From Lachnospiraceae bacterium (lineage in GTDB: Bacteria; Bacillota; Clostridia; Lachnospirales; Lachnospiraceae), in NCBI GenBank assembly GCA_024694785.1, contig JAILJL010000092.1:1-13020 (forward strand): a DNA stretch of 13,020 nucleotides. Direction: 5' to 3'. How positions within the stretch are numbered: the first letter of the stretch is position 1; the number at the start of each line of letters is the position of its first letter. The notes under the pieces are model-generated. The model saw only the letters and a list, made by a program, of their open reading frames with translations, did not search any database and was not told the origin of the DNA. A program made the translations under genes and the position numbers. Below, piece by piece: positions 1-7,144 of this stretch.

Positions 1-1057
1 TGCGGGACTTGTCATCGGAGTTATTGCATCTGTACTTGTTGTATTTGGAAACCCTGCGAATATGGGATTCTGTATCGCGTGCTTTTTGCGTGATACTGCA
101 GGAGCACTCGGGCTTCACAGAGCAGCACCTGTTCAGTATATAAGACCTGAGATAATAGGTATTATTCTCGGAAGCTTTATAACTGCATTAGCAACCAAAG
201 AATTCAAGGCGCAGGGCGGAAGCGCACCGCTTACAAGATTCGTTATCGCATTCTTCGTAATGATAGGATGCTTAATGTTTCTCGGATGTCCGTTCAGAAT
301 GATCATAAGACTTGCCGGCGGAGATCTTAATGCGCTTGTTGCTTTAGCAGGTTTTGTATTAGGTATCGGCTTGGGAACTTTTGCGTTCCTGAACAAGGGC
401 TATTCCTTGAAGAGAACTTACAGTCAGCCTGCATTGGAAGGCGTTATAATGCCGGTAATTCAGGTTATCGTATTTGCGCTTTTAATCGCAGCACCTGCAT
501 TTATATTCTTTAGTGAAGCTGGCGCAGGCCCGGGAGCAAAGCATGCTGCAATTGCAATAAGCCTTGCGGCAGGTCTTATTGTCGGTGTTCTTGCACAGAG
601 AACGCGTCTTTGCATGGTTGGCGGATTCAGAGATCTTTTCCTGTTCAAACAGTCCAAGCTTTTATTAGGTTTCCTTGCAATATTCGTAAGTGCACTTATC
701 ACTAACGTTATCTTAACGGTTGCAACGGATGCAACATATTTCAATCTTGCATTCGCAGGACAGCCCGTGGCACATACGGATGGCGTATGGAATTTCCTCG
801 GAATGTTCCTCGTGGGATTCGGATGTATCCTTCTTGGCGGATGTCCGCTTCGTCAGCTTGTATTATCCGGCGAAGGAAATTCCGACAGTGCAATTACAAT
901 ACTCGGACTTATCGTGGGTGCGGCATTCTGTCATAACTTTGGTCTTGCATCAAGTGCGGACGGCCCTACATTAAACGGTAAGATCGCAGTTATCATCGGT
1001 ATCGTTGTTGTTGCAATTATCGGTGTTGTTAATACTTACTGCAAGAAGGAGGCATAA
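1..1057 (+). CDS. yedE: YedE-family selenium-associated membrane transporter (5' partial)
   Basis: This is a polytopic inner-membrane protein of the YeeE/YedE (Sulf_transp) superfamily. It is most like the selenium-metabolism YedE branch, thought to move a sulfur or selenium species across the membrane. The reading frame is open from base 2, and the residues before the first in-frame ATG (position 62) already form a hydrophobic helix running into a conserved NPANMGFC motif. The true start is therefore left of the window. About ten hydrophobic segments are visible. Conserved cysteine motifs fit the family: FCIAC near the start, LGCPFR around base 280-300, RLCMVGGFRD around 605-635 and GGCPLRQLVLSG around 835-870. 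The two halves look like an internal duplication, as is usual for this family. The downstream TusA-like gene starts 2 bases after the stop, so the two are surely co-transcribed. The family call is firm; the selenium role rests on its neighbours, and the transported species is unproven. Confidence 0.88.
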   Translation, partial: AGLVIGVIASVLVVFGNPANMGFCIACFLRDTAGALGLHRAAPVQYIRPEIIGIILGSFITALATKEFKAQGGSAPLTRFVIAFFVMIGCLMFLGCPFRMIIRLAGGDLNALVALAGFVLGIGLGTFAFLNKGYSLKRTYSQPALEGVIMPVIQVIVFALLIAAPAFIFFSEAGAGPGAKHAAIAISLAAGLIVGVLAQRTRLCMVGGFRDLFLFKQSKLLLGFLAIFVSALITNVILTVATDATYFNLAFAGQPVAHTDGVWNFLGMFLVGFGCILLGGCPLRQLVLSGEGNSDSAITILGLIVGAAFCHNFGLASSADGPTLNGKIAVIIGIVVVAIIGVVNTYCKKEA

Positions 1058-1059
1058 TC

Positions 1060-1266
1060 ATGAAGACAGTTGATGCAAGAGGATTATCTTGTCCTGAACC
1101 GGTTATTCTTACTAAAAAAGCTCTTGCGGCTAATGAAGATTCTTATGAAATCCTTGCAGATCGCGTGACTTCGCGTGATAATATTATAGGATTCGCTGAG
1201 GATTACGGATATAAGGCAACTTGCACCGAGGAGAACGGAGAGTTCAAGATAATATTAAAGAAGTAG
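1060..1266 (+). CDS. TusA/YedF-like sulfurtransferase domain protein
   Basis: This 68-residue protein consists of a single TusA (SirA-like) domain. The N-terminal GLSCPEPV carries the family CPxP signature with Cys11 as the persulfide or perselenide carrying residue. TusA proteins hand activated sulfur between proteins. In gene clusters with a selenium-type YedE and a DUF3343 protein, the homolog is called YedF and is suspected to act in selenium handling. Full-length YedF proteins carry an additional C-terminal DsrE-like domain, which is missing here: the stop follows directly after the beta-strand ending FKIILKK. An AAGGAGG ribosome binding site (1046-1052) lies 7 bases before the ATG. The gene sits 2 bases behind yedE and 9 bases ahead of the DUF3343 gene. 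The TusA fold call is secure; the selenium role is inferred from context. Confidence 0.9.
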   Translation: MKTVDARGLSCPEPVILTKKALAANEDSYEILADRVTSRDNIIGFAEDYGYKATCTEENGEFKIILKK

Positions 1267-1275
1267 GATAAGTAT

Positions 1276-1515
1276 ATGATATACGTAGCAACGTTTTTTG
1301 CTCACATAGGAACCATCAGATTCAAGAAGTTCTGCGACAGACAGAATCTTAAGGCGCATATGATGCCTGTACCGCGTACACTTTCGAGCAGCTGCGGTAC
1401 ATGTGTGGAATTCGAAGCGCCGGATGATTACGAACTTCATTATGAGTCCGAAGAACTGGAAGAAGTGGTAAAGCAGATAAACGGGGAATACATTAGCATA
1501 TATAGGGCCGATTAA
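1276..1515 (+). CDS. DUF3343 putative Se/S carrier-like protein
   Basis: This 79-residue protein of the DUF3343 family is annotated elsewhere as a putative Se/S carrier. Family members are small alpha/beta proteins that hold a conserved Pro-Arg segment followed by a cysteine loop. Here that reads PVPRTLSSSCGTC, with Cys40 and Cys43 forming a CxxC pair. The hydrophobic start (MIYVATFFAH) is a buried first strand of a ferredoxin-like fold, not a signal peptide. Its position third after yedE and the TusA-like gene is the typical arrangement of a selenium-metabolism cluster, in which selD and a cysteine desulfurase often occur nearby. If present here, those would be left of the window, because a terminator follows directly. 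The ribosome binding site is modest (AGGATAA, close to the stop of the preceding gene). The biochemical function has not been established for the family. Confidence 0.82.
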   Translation: MIYVATFFAHIGTIRFKKFCDRQNLKAHMMPVPRTLSSSCGTCVEFEAPDDYELHYESEELEEVVKQINGEYISIYRAD

Positions 1516-1519
1516 GGCA

Positions 1520-1549
1520 AAAAGAGCACGTCGCAAGATGTGCTCTTTT
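1520..1549 (+). terminator. Rho-independent terminator of the selenium operon
   Basis: A near-perfect hairpin starts 4 bases after the DUF3343 stop codon. The arms 1520-1532 and 1537-1549 pair over 13 positions with one G-T wobble, and close on a GCAA tetraloop, a stable GNRA loop. The last four bases of the 3' arm are T, followed by a T-rich, imperfect tail (1551-1560). The A-rich 5' arm means the hairpin could also work for transcription from the other strand, but no gene arrives from that side. Confidence 0.88.
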
Positions 1550-1576
1550 GATTTCGATTTTAAATTGCATATACAC

Positions 1577-1605
1577 TTTAAAGTAAAAGTCTGTTATGTT
1601 ATGAT
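1577..1605 (+). promoter_or_regulatory. Predicted sigma-A promoter for the rfb operon
   Basis: A TATGAT -10 box lies at 1600-1605 with an upstream TG (1597-1598), making an extended -10. A weaker -35 (TTTAAA, 1577-1582) lies exactly 17 bases upstream. It sits between the terminator and rfbF and would give an untranslated leader of about 50 bases. This is a prediction from sequence only; the surrounding DNA is AT-rich, which makes chance matches more likely. Confidence 0.6.
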
Positions 1606-1661
1606 AATTATATATTGCTGTAATTATTTACGAGACTGCAAAATATGATAGGAGAAGGAAA

Positions 1662-2438
1662 ATGAAAGTAGTTATCTTAGCGGGTGGCCGCGGAACCAGA
1701 ATATTGGAAGAGTCGATTACCAAGCCGAAGCCGATGATTGAAATCGGTGAAATGCCGATATTATGGCATATTATGAAAGGATACTCACATTACGGATATA
1801 ATGAGTTTATCATATGTGCAGGATATAAGCAGAATATAATCAAAGAGTGGTTCTATAACTATTTCGTCAACAATAATGATATCACTTTCGATTATACAAA
1901 AGGCGATATGGCGATGATTGTGCATGACAAGCATGTAGAACCGTGGAAGGTAACCATTGTCGATACGGGACTTAATACTTTAACCGGCGGACGTATTAAG
2001 AGAATTCAGAAATACGTTAATAATGAGACTTTTCTTATGACATACGGTGACGCCGTGTGCGACGTGGATATTAATAAAATAGTCAAGTTTCACAAGGAGC
2101 ATGGTAAGACGGCAACTCTTACGGCAGTATTGCAGGATCAGTCAAAAGGTGTTCTTAATATTGGCGGAGACTATGCGGTTAAGTCTTTCCGTGAGAAGAG
2201 ACTTGTGGATTCCGCACCTATTAATGCAGGTTTCATGGTGCTTGAACCTAAGATATTCGATTATCTTATTGATGATAACACCGTATTCGAGCAAGAGCCG
2301 CTTAGTCGCCTTGCCGAAGAGGGTGAACTTATGAGTTACATGCATAGAGGTTTCTGGCAGTGCATGGATACCGCGCGTGAGCATGAGATGCTTGAAGATT
2401 TGTATAATACGGGTAATGCACCCTGGATTAAGTGGTAG
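1662..2438 (+). CDS. rfbF: Glucose-1-phosphate cytidylyltransferase
   Basis: This cytoplasmic nucleotidyltransferase joins CTP and alpha-D-glucose-1-phosphate to make CDP-glucose and pyrophosphate, the entry step to CDP-deoxysugars. The 258-residue length is normal for RfbF. The N-terminal LAGGRGTRI signature (residues 6-14) followed by EES and the KPKPM segment (21-25) is the nucleotide-binding loop of this family, and the EES/KPKP wording is typical of the cytidylyltransferase rather than the thymidylyltransferase RmlA. A YGDAVCDVD stretch (128-136) supplies the expected metal-binding aspartates. The INAGFMVLEP and GFWQCMDTAREHE segments toward the C-terminus also match the family. AGGAG (1650-1654) lies 7 bases before the ATG. 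It is the first gene of the operon, 12 bases ahead of rfbH. Confidence 0.95.
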   Translation: MKVVILAGGRGTRILEESITKPKPMIEIGEMPILWHIMKGYSHYGYNEFIICAGYKQNIIKEWFYNYFVNNNDITFDYTKGDMAMIVHDKHVEPWKVTIVDTGLNTLTGGRIKRIQKYVNNETFLMTYGDAVCDVDINKIVKFHKEHGKTATLTAVLQDQSKGVLNIGGDYAVKSFREKRLVDSAPINAGFMVLEPKIFDYLIDDNTVFEQEPLSRLAEEGELMSYMHRGFWQCMDTAREHEMLEDLYNTGNAPWIKW

Positions 2439-2450
2439 ATTGGAGAAAGC

Positions 2451-3818
2451 ATGCGTAAGTGGAATTCCGAAAGTGAAGCAAGAGCCGAGATAAAAGCGCT
2501 TGTTGCGGATTATTACAATGAATATAAGAAGCCGGCAGAAGATAAAGAGAATTTTAAGCCGGGTGACAGAGTTAATTATTCTTCAAGAGTATACGATGAA
2601 AAAGAGATGCAGTCCTTAACGGATGCGATGCTGGATTTCTGGCTTACAACAGGCAGATTTGCGGAAGAGTTCGAGAGGGAATTTGCAAAGTGGATAGGTG
2701 TTAAGTTTGCACACCTTGTTAATTCCGGTTCATCGGCGAATTTACTTGCTTTTATGGTACTGACCGCACCGGCTCTTAAAGAAAGAAGAATCAAGAGAGG
2801 CGATGAGGTAATAACCGTCGCGGCAGGATTCCCGACTACAATCGCGCCGATTATTCAATACGGTGCGGTTCCGGTATTCGTGGATATAACGGTTCCGCAG
2901 TACAATATAGATGTAACTAAGCTGGAAGAAGCATTAAGCGACAAGACCAAGGCAGTCATGATAGCGCATACACTCGGTAATCCATTTGATTTATCGGCGG
3001 TCAAGAGTTTTTGTACAAAGCATAACCTGTGGCTTGTTGAGGATAACTGCGATGCTTTGGGCAGCACATATGAGATAGACGGAAAGGTCAGATACACGGG
3101 AACCTGGGGGGATATCGGAACTTCCAGCTTCTACCCGCCGCATCATATGACGATGGGTGAAGGCGGTTGCGTATATACCGATAATCCTGTGCTTAATAAG
3201 CTTATTCTTTCTTACAGAGACTGGGGGAGAGACTGCATATGCCCTTCGGGCCACGATAACTTCTGCGGACATAGATATGACGGACAATACGGAGAGCTTC
3301 CGGCCGGATACGACCATAAGTATGTATACAGCAATTTCGGATATAATCTTAAGGTGACGGATCTGCAGGCTGCTGTCGGAGTGGAGCAGCTTAAGAAGTT
3401 CCCGGGTTTTATTGAAAGAAGGAAGCACAACTTTGCGAGATTATATGATAATCTCAGTAAAAGCGCGGTAAGCGATAAGCTAATTCTTCCGGAGAAAGCA
3501 CCGGGTTCTGATCCAAGCTGGTTCGGATTCCTTATTTCGGTTAAGGAAGATGCAGGCGTAACCCGCAATGAAGTGACACGATATATAGAGGAGCATAATA
3601 TACAGACAAGATTATTGTTTTCCGGCAATATCATTAAGCATCCGTGTTTTGATGCAATAAGAGATACCGATATGTATAGGGTTGTAGGCAATCTTAAGAA
3701 TACGGATTATGTAATGAACAATTCCTTCTGGGTAGGTGTATATCCCGGAATGACTGACAAGATGATAGATTATATGGCAACCGTTATAACAGAAGCGGTT
3801 ATGAATGTACATCGATAG
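2451..3818 (+). CDS. rfbH: CDP-4-dehydro-6-deoxyglucose 3-dehydratase (E1, RfbH/DdhC type)
   Basis: This pyridoxamine-phosphate and [2Fe-2S] enzyme of the DegT/AHBA-like aminotransferase fold removes the C3 hydroxyl of CDP-4-keto-6-deoxy-D-glucose, the key step toward CDP-3,6-dideoxyhexoses. The usual PLP-lysine position is a histidine: SFYPPHHMTMGEGG gives His231 at that place, the hallmark of the E1 dehydratase. VEDNCDALG carries the cofactor-binding Asp198 and Cys200; with CICPSGHDNFC (Cys262, Cys264, Cys272) this provides the four cluster cysteines. Substrate-loop segments NSGSSANLLA and AAGFPTT are also conserved. The 455-residue length fits RfbH. In known systems E1 depends on an NADH-using iron-sulfur flavoprotein reductase, E3 (RfbI/DdhD), and no such gene is present in this window. 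The GGAGA ribosome binding site lies just behind the rfbF stop. Function is called with high confidence; the final sugar is unknown. Confidence 0.95.
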   Translation: MRKWNSESEARAEIKALVADYYNEYKKPAEDKENFKPGDRVNYSSRVYDEKEMQSLTDAMLDFWLTTGRFAEEFEREFAKWIGVKFAHLVNSGSSANLLAFMVLTAPALKERRIKRGDEVITVAAGFPTTIAPIIQYGAVPVFVDITVPQYNIDVTKLEEALSDKTKAVMIAHTLGNPFDLSAVKSFCTKHNLWLVEDNCDALGSTYEIDGKVRYTGTWGDIGTSSFYPPHHMTMGEGGCVYTDNPVLNKLILSYRDWGRDCICPSGHDNFCGHRYDGQYGELPAGYDHKYVYSNFGYNLKVTDLQAAVGVEQLKKFPGFIERRKHNFARLYDNLSKSAVSDKLILPEKAPGSDPSWFGFLISVKEDAGVTRNEVTRYIEEHNIQTRLLFSGNIIKHPCFDAIRDTDMYRVVGNLKNTDYVMNNSFWVGVYPGMTDKMIDYMATVITEAVMNVHR

Positions 3819-3829
3819 AGGAAATAATT

Positions 3830-4930
3830 ATGAATCTTGATTTTTATCGCGGTAAGAGCGTTTTTATTACGGGACACACCGGGTTTAAGGGCAGCTGGCT
3901 TACTGCAGTATTGTTAAAGCTTGGTGCCACCGTTACGGGATATGCGCTTGATGCGCCGACGGAGCCTTCGCTGTTTAATATACTTAATCTTAAAGACGAG
4001 ATTACATCGGTGACAGGCGATATAAGAGATCTCGAGAAATTGACGAAGACGATGCAGGATGCGAAGCCCGATATAGCGATACATATGGCGGCGCAGCCAA
4101 TTGTCCGGGATTCTTATAAGGAACCGGTATACACTTACGAGACTAACGTAATGGGTACGGTTAATTTCCTGGAGGCGGTCCGCAAGACGCCATCCGTTAA
4201 GTCGGTTATTAATGTGACTACCGATAAGGTGTATCTTAACAGAGAATGGGACAAAGGATATGTGGAGACCGATGAGCTGAACGGTTTTGATCCTTATTCA
4301 AATTCCAAGTCCTGTTCGGAACTGGTGACGTCAAGTTATATTAATTCGTTTTTTACCGATGAGGAATATGATAAGAATTACGGGATAAAAGCTCCTGCCG
4401 TAACTACAATGCGTGCGGGCAATGTGATCGGAGGCGGCGATTTTGCCAATGACAGGATTATTCCGGATTGTGTAAGGGCGCTGGAAAAGGAAAGCGAGAT
4501 AGCGATCCGTAATCCATATTCGGTGCGGCCTTTTCAGCATGTACTGGAACCTGTATGTGCCTATCTTATGGTGGCCAAGGCACAATACGAAGACAGGGCA
4601 TATGCCGGTAATTATAATATCGGGCCTGAGGATTCGGATGCCATAATGACGGGCGAACTTGTTTCGATATTCTGTGATTGTTGGAATCGTAATAATGAGG
4701 CTAAGGAATTATGCAAGGCTTCATGGACGACGAATGCGGTTAAAGGCCCGCATGAAGCAGGATTATTGAAGCTTAACTGCGATAAGATTAAGAGAACTTT
4801 TGGCTGGGAGCCAAAATGGAATATAAATGAGACGCTGGACCGGACGGTTGAATGGTATATGGCGTATTTGAATGGGGATAATGTCAAGGAAGTAACGGAT
4901 AAGCAGATACACGAATTTATGAGGAAATAG
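3830..4930 (+). CDS. rfbG: CDP-glucose 4,6-dehydratase
   Basis: This NAD-dependent short-chain dehydrogenase/reductase converts CDP-D-glucose into CDP-4-keto-6-deoxy-D-glucose. It acts between the products of rfbF and rfbH. The 366-residue protein shows the Rossmann glycine motif GHTGFKG (15-21), in the wording used by CDP-glucose dehydratases. It also has the NAD-proximal HMAAQP segment (85-90), the dehydratase triad segment TTDK (130-133) and the catalytic YSNSK (Tyr156, Lys160). RAGNVIGGGDFANDRIIPD and the RPFQHVLEP motif further on are also family-typical. The ribosome binding site AGAGGAA overlaps the rfbH stop, and the gap is only 11 bases. The order F-H-G differs from the F-G-H order familiar from Salmonella and Yersinia O-antigen clusters. 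Codon use looks like that of its neighbours, so there is no obvious sign of recent transfer. Confidence 0.95.
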   Translation: MNLDFYRGKSVFITGHTGFKGSWLTAVLLKLGATVTGYALDAPTEPSLFNILNLKDEITSVTGDIRDLEKLTKTMQDAKPDIAIHMAAQPIVRDSYKEPVYTYETNVMGTVNFLEAVRKTPSVKSVINVTTDKVYLNREWDKGYVETDELNGFDPYSNSKSCSELVTSSYINSFFTDEEYDKNYGIKAPAVTTMRAGNVIGGGDFANDRIIPDCVRALEKESEIAIRNPYSVRPFQHVLEPVCAYLMVAKAQYEDRAYAGNYNIGPEDSDAIMTGELVSIFCDCWNRNNEAKELCKASWTTNAVKGPHEAGLLKLNCDKIKRTFGWEPKWNINETLDRTVEWYMAYLNGDNVKEVTDKQIHEFMRK

Positions 4931-4938
4931 GTGTAACA

Positions 4939-5817
4939 ATGGAAGCTTGTAATCTTTGTCCGAGACAGTGTAATATTGATAGAACCAAGGGAGTCGGCTA
5001 CTGCAAAGTAGGCGCGGCTTTCAAAATCGGAAGAATAATGAAGCATATGTGGGAGGAACCATGCATATCGGGAGATAATGGTTCCGGCGCGGTTTTTTTT
5101 GCGGGTTGTAATATGGGCTGTATATATTGCCAGAACGATAAGCTGTCGAAGGGTCTTGTCGGAAAGGAGTATACGGCAGATGAGCTTGTGGAAGAGATAC
5201 TTAAACTTCAGGATATGGGCTGTAATAATATTAATTTTGTAACGCCGTCGCATTATGCCGACAGACTTCCGGAAGTAATCATTAAAGCGAGGGACAAAGG
5301 TCTTACGATTCCGATTGTATATAATACTTCTTCTTATGAATCGGTTGAAAGCCTTAGAAAACTTGAAGGACTGGTTGATATATATCTCCCGGATCTAAAA
5401 TATCTTGACGCGGATGGCGCAAAGAAGTATTCAAACGCAATTAATTATCCGGGCATAGCGCGCCTTGCCTTAGATGAGATGGTGCGTCAGATAGGACATT
5501 GCGAATTTACCAATGAAGGAATAATGAAAAAGGGCGTACTGGTAAGACATCTCGTGTTACCGGGGCGCGTTGAGGAAAGTAAGAGAGTTATAGACTACCT
5601 CTATACAAGGTATGGGGACAGCATATATATAAGCATAATGAACCAGTATACGCCATATGGTAAGGCAAAGGATGACAATATCTTGTGCCGCCCGATTACG
5701 GAAGATGAGTATGATGAAGTGGTTGAACATGCTGTTTTCATTGGTGTAGAGAACGGATTTATACAGGAAGGAGAGACTTGCAGCGAATCGTTTATTCCTG
5801 AATTTACATCCGAATAA
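4939..5817 (+). CDS. Radical-SAM protein, PflX-like (pyruvate formate-lyase activase homolog)
   Basis: This 292-residue radical S-adenosylmethionine enzyme has the CxxxCxxC cluster motif CNMGCIYC (Cys57, Cys61, Cys64), which binds the [4Fe-4S] cluster used to make the 5'-deoxyadenosyl radical. It begins with a second cysteine set (Cys4, Cys7, Cys11, Cys22), a feature of the PflX/COG1313 group that might hold an additional metal site. Later family-like segments include LPDLKYLD, RHLVLPGRVEESKRV and NQYTPYGKA. The group resembles glycyl-radical-enzyme activases, but its substrate is not known to me and no glycyl-radical enzyme gene lies in the window. The ATG is 8 bases after the rfbG stop with AGGTG as ribosome binding site, so it is co-transcribed with the CDP-sugar genes. 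Whether it acts in sugar synthesis or is just a passenger cannot be told from sequence. Confidence 0.85.
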   Translation: MEACNLCPRQCNIDRTKGVGYCKVGAAFKIGRIMKHMWEEPCISGDNGSGAVFFAGCNMGCIYCQNDKLSKGLVGKEYTADELVEEILKLQDMGCNNINFVTPSHYADRLPEVIIKARDKGLTIPIVYNTSSYESVESLRKLEGLVDIYLPDLKYLDADGAKKYSNAINYPGIARLALDEMVRQIGHCEFTNEGIMKKGVLVRHLVLPGRVEESKRVIDYLYTRYGDSIYISIMNQYTPYGKAKDDNILCRPITEDEYDEVVEHAVFIGVENGFIQEGETCSESFIPEFTSE

Positions 5818-5883
5818 ACCATACAACTCAAGAAACTTTTTCTTAAAGATACGAAAAAACTATGACTTAATATAGGGTTTTGC

Positions 5884-5912
5884 TTGAAAAAATATATAAT
5901 CCGTAATAAAAT
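5884..5912 (+). promoter_or_regulatory. Predicted sigma-A promoter for the regulator operon
   Basis: TTGAAA (5884-5889) and TAAAAT (5907-5912) are each one base from consensus and stand exactly 17 bases apart, 33 bases before the ATG of the XRE regulator. An overlapping TATAAT at 5895-5900 has no matching -35 at proper spacing, so the 5907 box is preferred. There is no convincing terminator between the radical-SAM gene and this promoter, so read-through from the rfb operon is possible. Confidence 0.65.
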
Positions 5913-5945
5913 AGAAGGACAACTTGAGAAATAGGGTGGCGGATT

Positions 5946-7127
5946 ATGAATCAGATGGTAGGATACCTTATAAGGTCTAACAGAATTAAGAAGAAAATGT
6001 CCCAGGAGAAGCTGTGCAAGGGAATATGCGCGATATCTTATTTAAGTAAGATAGAAAGCGGAATAGCAGAGCCGAATGAAGCTATAATCGAGAAGCTTTT
6101 TAATAATCTGGGAATTACATATATAAGCGATCAGGAGCTTATCAGTGAATACAAGGATTTATTTAACGCTTACTTTGACGCTTATTTTCATCAGGAAAAA
6201 AGCGCGGAGATAGAAGAGCGAATCTACAAGAACAAAGAGAAGATTCAGGCTTCGGCGCTTGCGATAGAGTACCGGCTTTTCTGTGTATATCAGGCAGGAG
6301 ACGAGAAGCAGGTTGCAGCCAAGCTTCTTAAGGAAATGGACGGATTCAAGGAATACTTAACTGATGAGACGAGTTTCCTTTATTATATGGCAAAAGGCCG
6401 TCTTGCGGATTCTTATGATCAGAGAGTAAGGGCATATTTAAGAGCAAGACAGATTAAGGATTCTTCTCTTTGCTATGAGGCTTTGATGTATGAAGCTTAT
6501 AACAGGGGAGAATATCTTGAAGCATTAAGATACTGTACCGCAGGATATGCACGTGCCATGGAAGAAGGCTTCCTGCTTGTGGCCCGCCAGCTGAGTTTCC
6601 TTCAGGGTATGTGCTACGGTAAGCTCGGCGATCTTGAGGCGATGCTTATTGCATATAACAGAACACGAGAATTGTTCAGAGGCGATGACAAGATTGCAGC
6701 CAATATAGATTACAATATAGCTATGGCCTATATGTCCAAGGCACATTATGATGATGCGATTCCGTATCTTCTTTCCGCACTTAAGAAAGAACAGGAAGAT
6801 TTGGCGCTTTTCTTCATCAACCATAGGCTTGCGATGGCATATAAGGCAATGGATGAGACGAAGATCGGTGAAGTATATTTAAGTATGGCAGAGACTTATT
6901 CGAAGAAGCTTGGCGGAGTATACATGGAAATGGTTAAGCTTGCAAGGCTTTACTATATGAATAATGGTGAGGATAGTGACGAGTACGGAACGATCCTTAT
7001 GAGATTATTTGATATGGAAGATGAGATGGGACAGGATTTCGTGGCATTCTACAGACCATATGTAATAGATTACCTTAAGGGTAAGAGGAAATATAAGGAA
7101 GCAATGAGATTAATGGAAGAAATGTAG
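5946..7127 (+). CDS. XRE-family transcriptional regulator with TPR-like C-terminus
   Basis: This 393-residue cytoplasmic DNA-binding protein has an N-terminal helix-turn-helix of the Cro/CI type at about residues 7-58, including the typical MSQEKLCKG recognition region and YLSKIESGIAEPN. The rest (about 75-390) is made of amphipathic helix pairs with alternating small and aromatic residues, such as AIPYLLSALKKEQEDLALFF. This pattern is typical of tetratricopeptide-like repeats. The layout matches peptide-sensing regulators of the Rgg/PlcR/PlcRa kind and many Firmicute XRE-TPR proteins, but no small pheromone gene is visible next to it. It has its own promoter and a GGGTGG ribosome binding site (5934-5939). 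The HExxH protein gene starts 17 bases downstream, so it may autoregulate that operon. Its ligand and target sites are unknown. Confidence 0.85.
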   Translation: MNQMVGYLIRSNRIKKKMSQEKLCKGICAISYLSKIESGIAEPNEAIIEKLFNNLGITYISDQELISEYKDLFNAYFDAYFHQEKSAEIEERIYKNKEKIQASALAIEYRLFCVYQAGDEKQVAAKLLKEMDGFKEYLTDETSFLYYMAKGRLADSYDQRVRAYLRARQIKDSSLCYEALMYEAYNRGEYLEALRYCTAGYARAMEEGFLLVARQLSFLQGMCYGKLGDLEAMLIAYNRTRELFRGDDKIAANIDYNIAMAYMSKAHYDDAIPYLLSALKKEQEDLALFFINHRLAMAYKAMDETKIGEVYLSMAETYSKKLGGVYMEMVKLARLYYMNNGEDSDEYGTILMRLFDMEDEMGQDFVAFYRPYVIDYLKGKRKYKEAMRLMEEM

Positions 7128-7144
7128 CGAAAGGAGAGATCTAT

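Noticed and set aside
62..1057. ATG at 62 as the true start of the YedE gene
   Set aside because: The frame is open to the left edge and the residues before the ATG form a membrane helix leading into a conserved motif. There is no ribosome binding site at the right distance.
3212..3691. 159-codon minus-strand open frame inside rfbH
   Set aside because: It is antisense to the conserved iron-sulfur and C-terminal part of RfbH, with no independent support.
4612..5253. 213-codon minus-strand open frame across the rfbG/radical-SAM junction
   Set aside because: It overlaps two genes with clear catalytic motifs, has no recognisable domain and no ribosome binding site pattern. It is a shadow of the + strand codon use.
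1662..5817. rfb operon as a recent horizontally acquired island
   Set aside because: There are no mobile genes, repeats or tRNA at its borders, and codon use and base composition look like the flanking genes by eye.
5837..5858. TTTTTC/GAAAAA inverted repeat as a terminator after the radical-SAM gene
   Set aside because: The stem is six mostly A-T pairs with a ten-base loop, and the 3' side is followed by A rather than T on the + strand. It is too weak to call.
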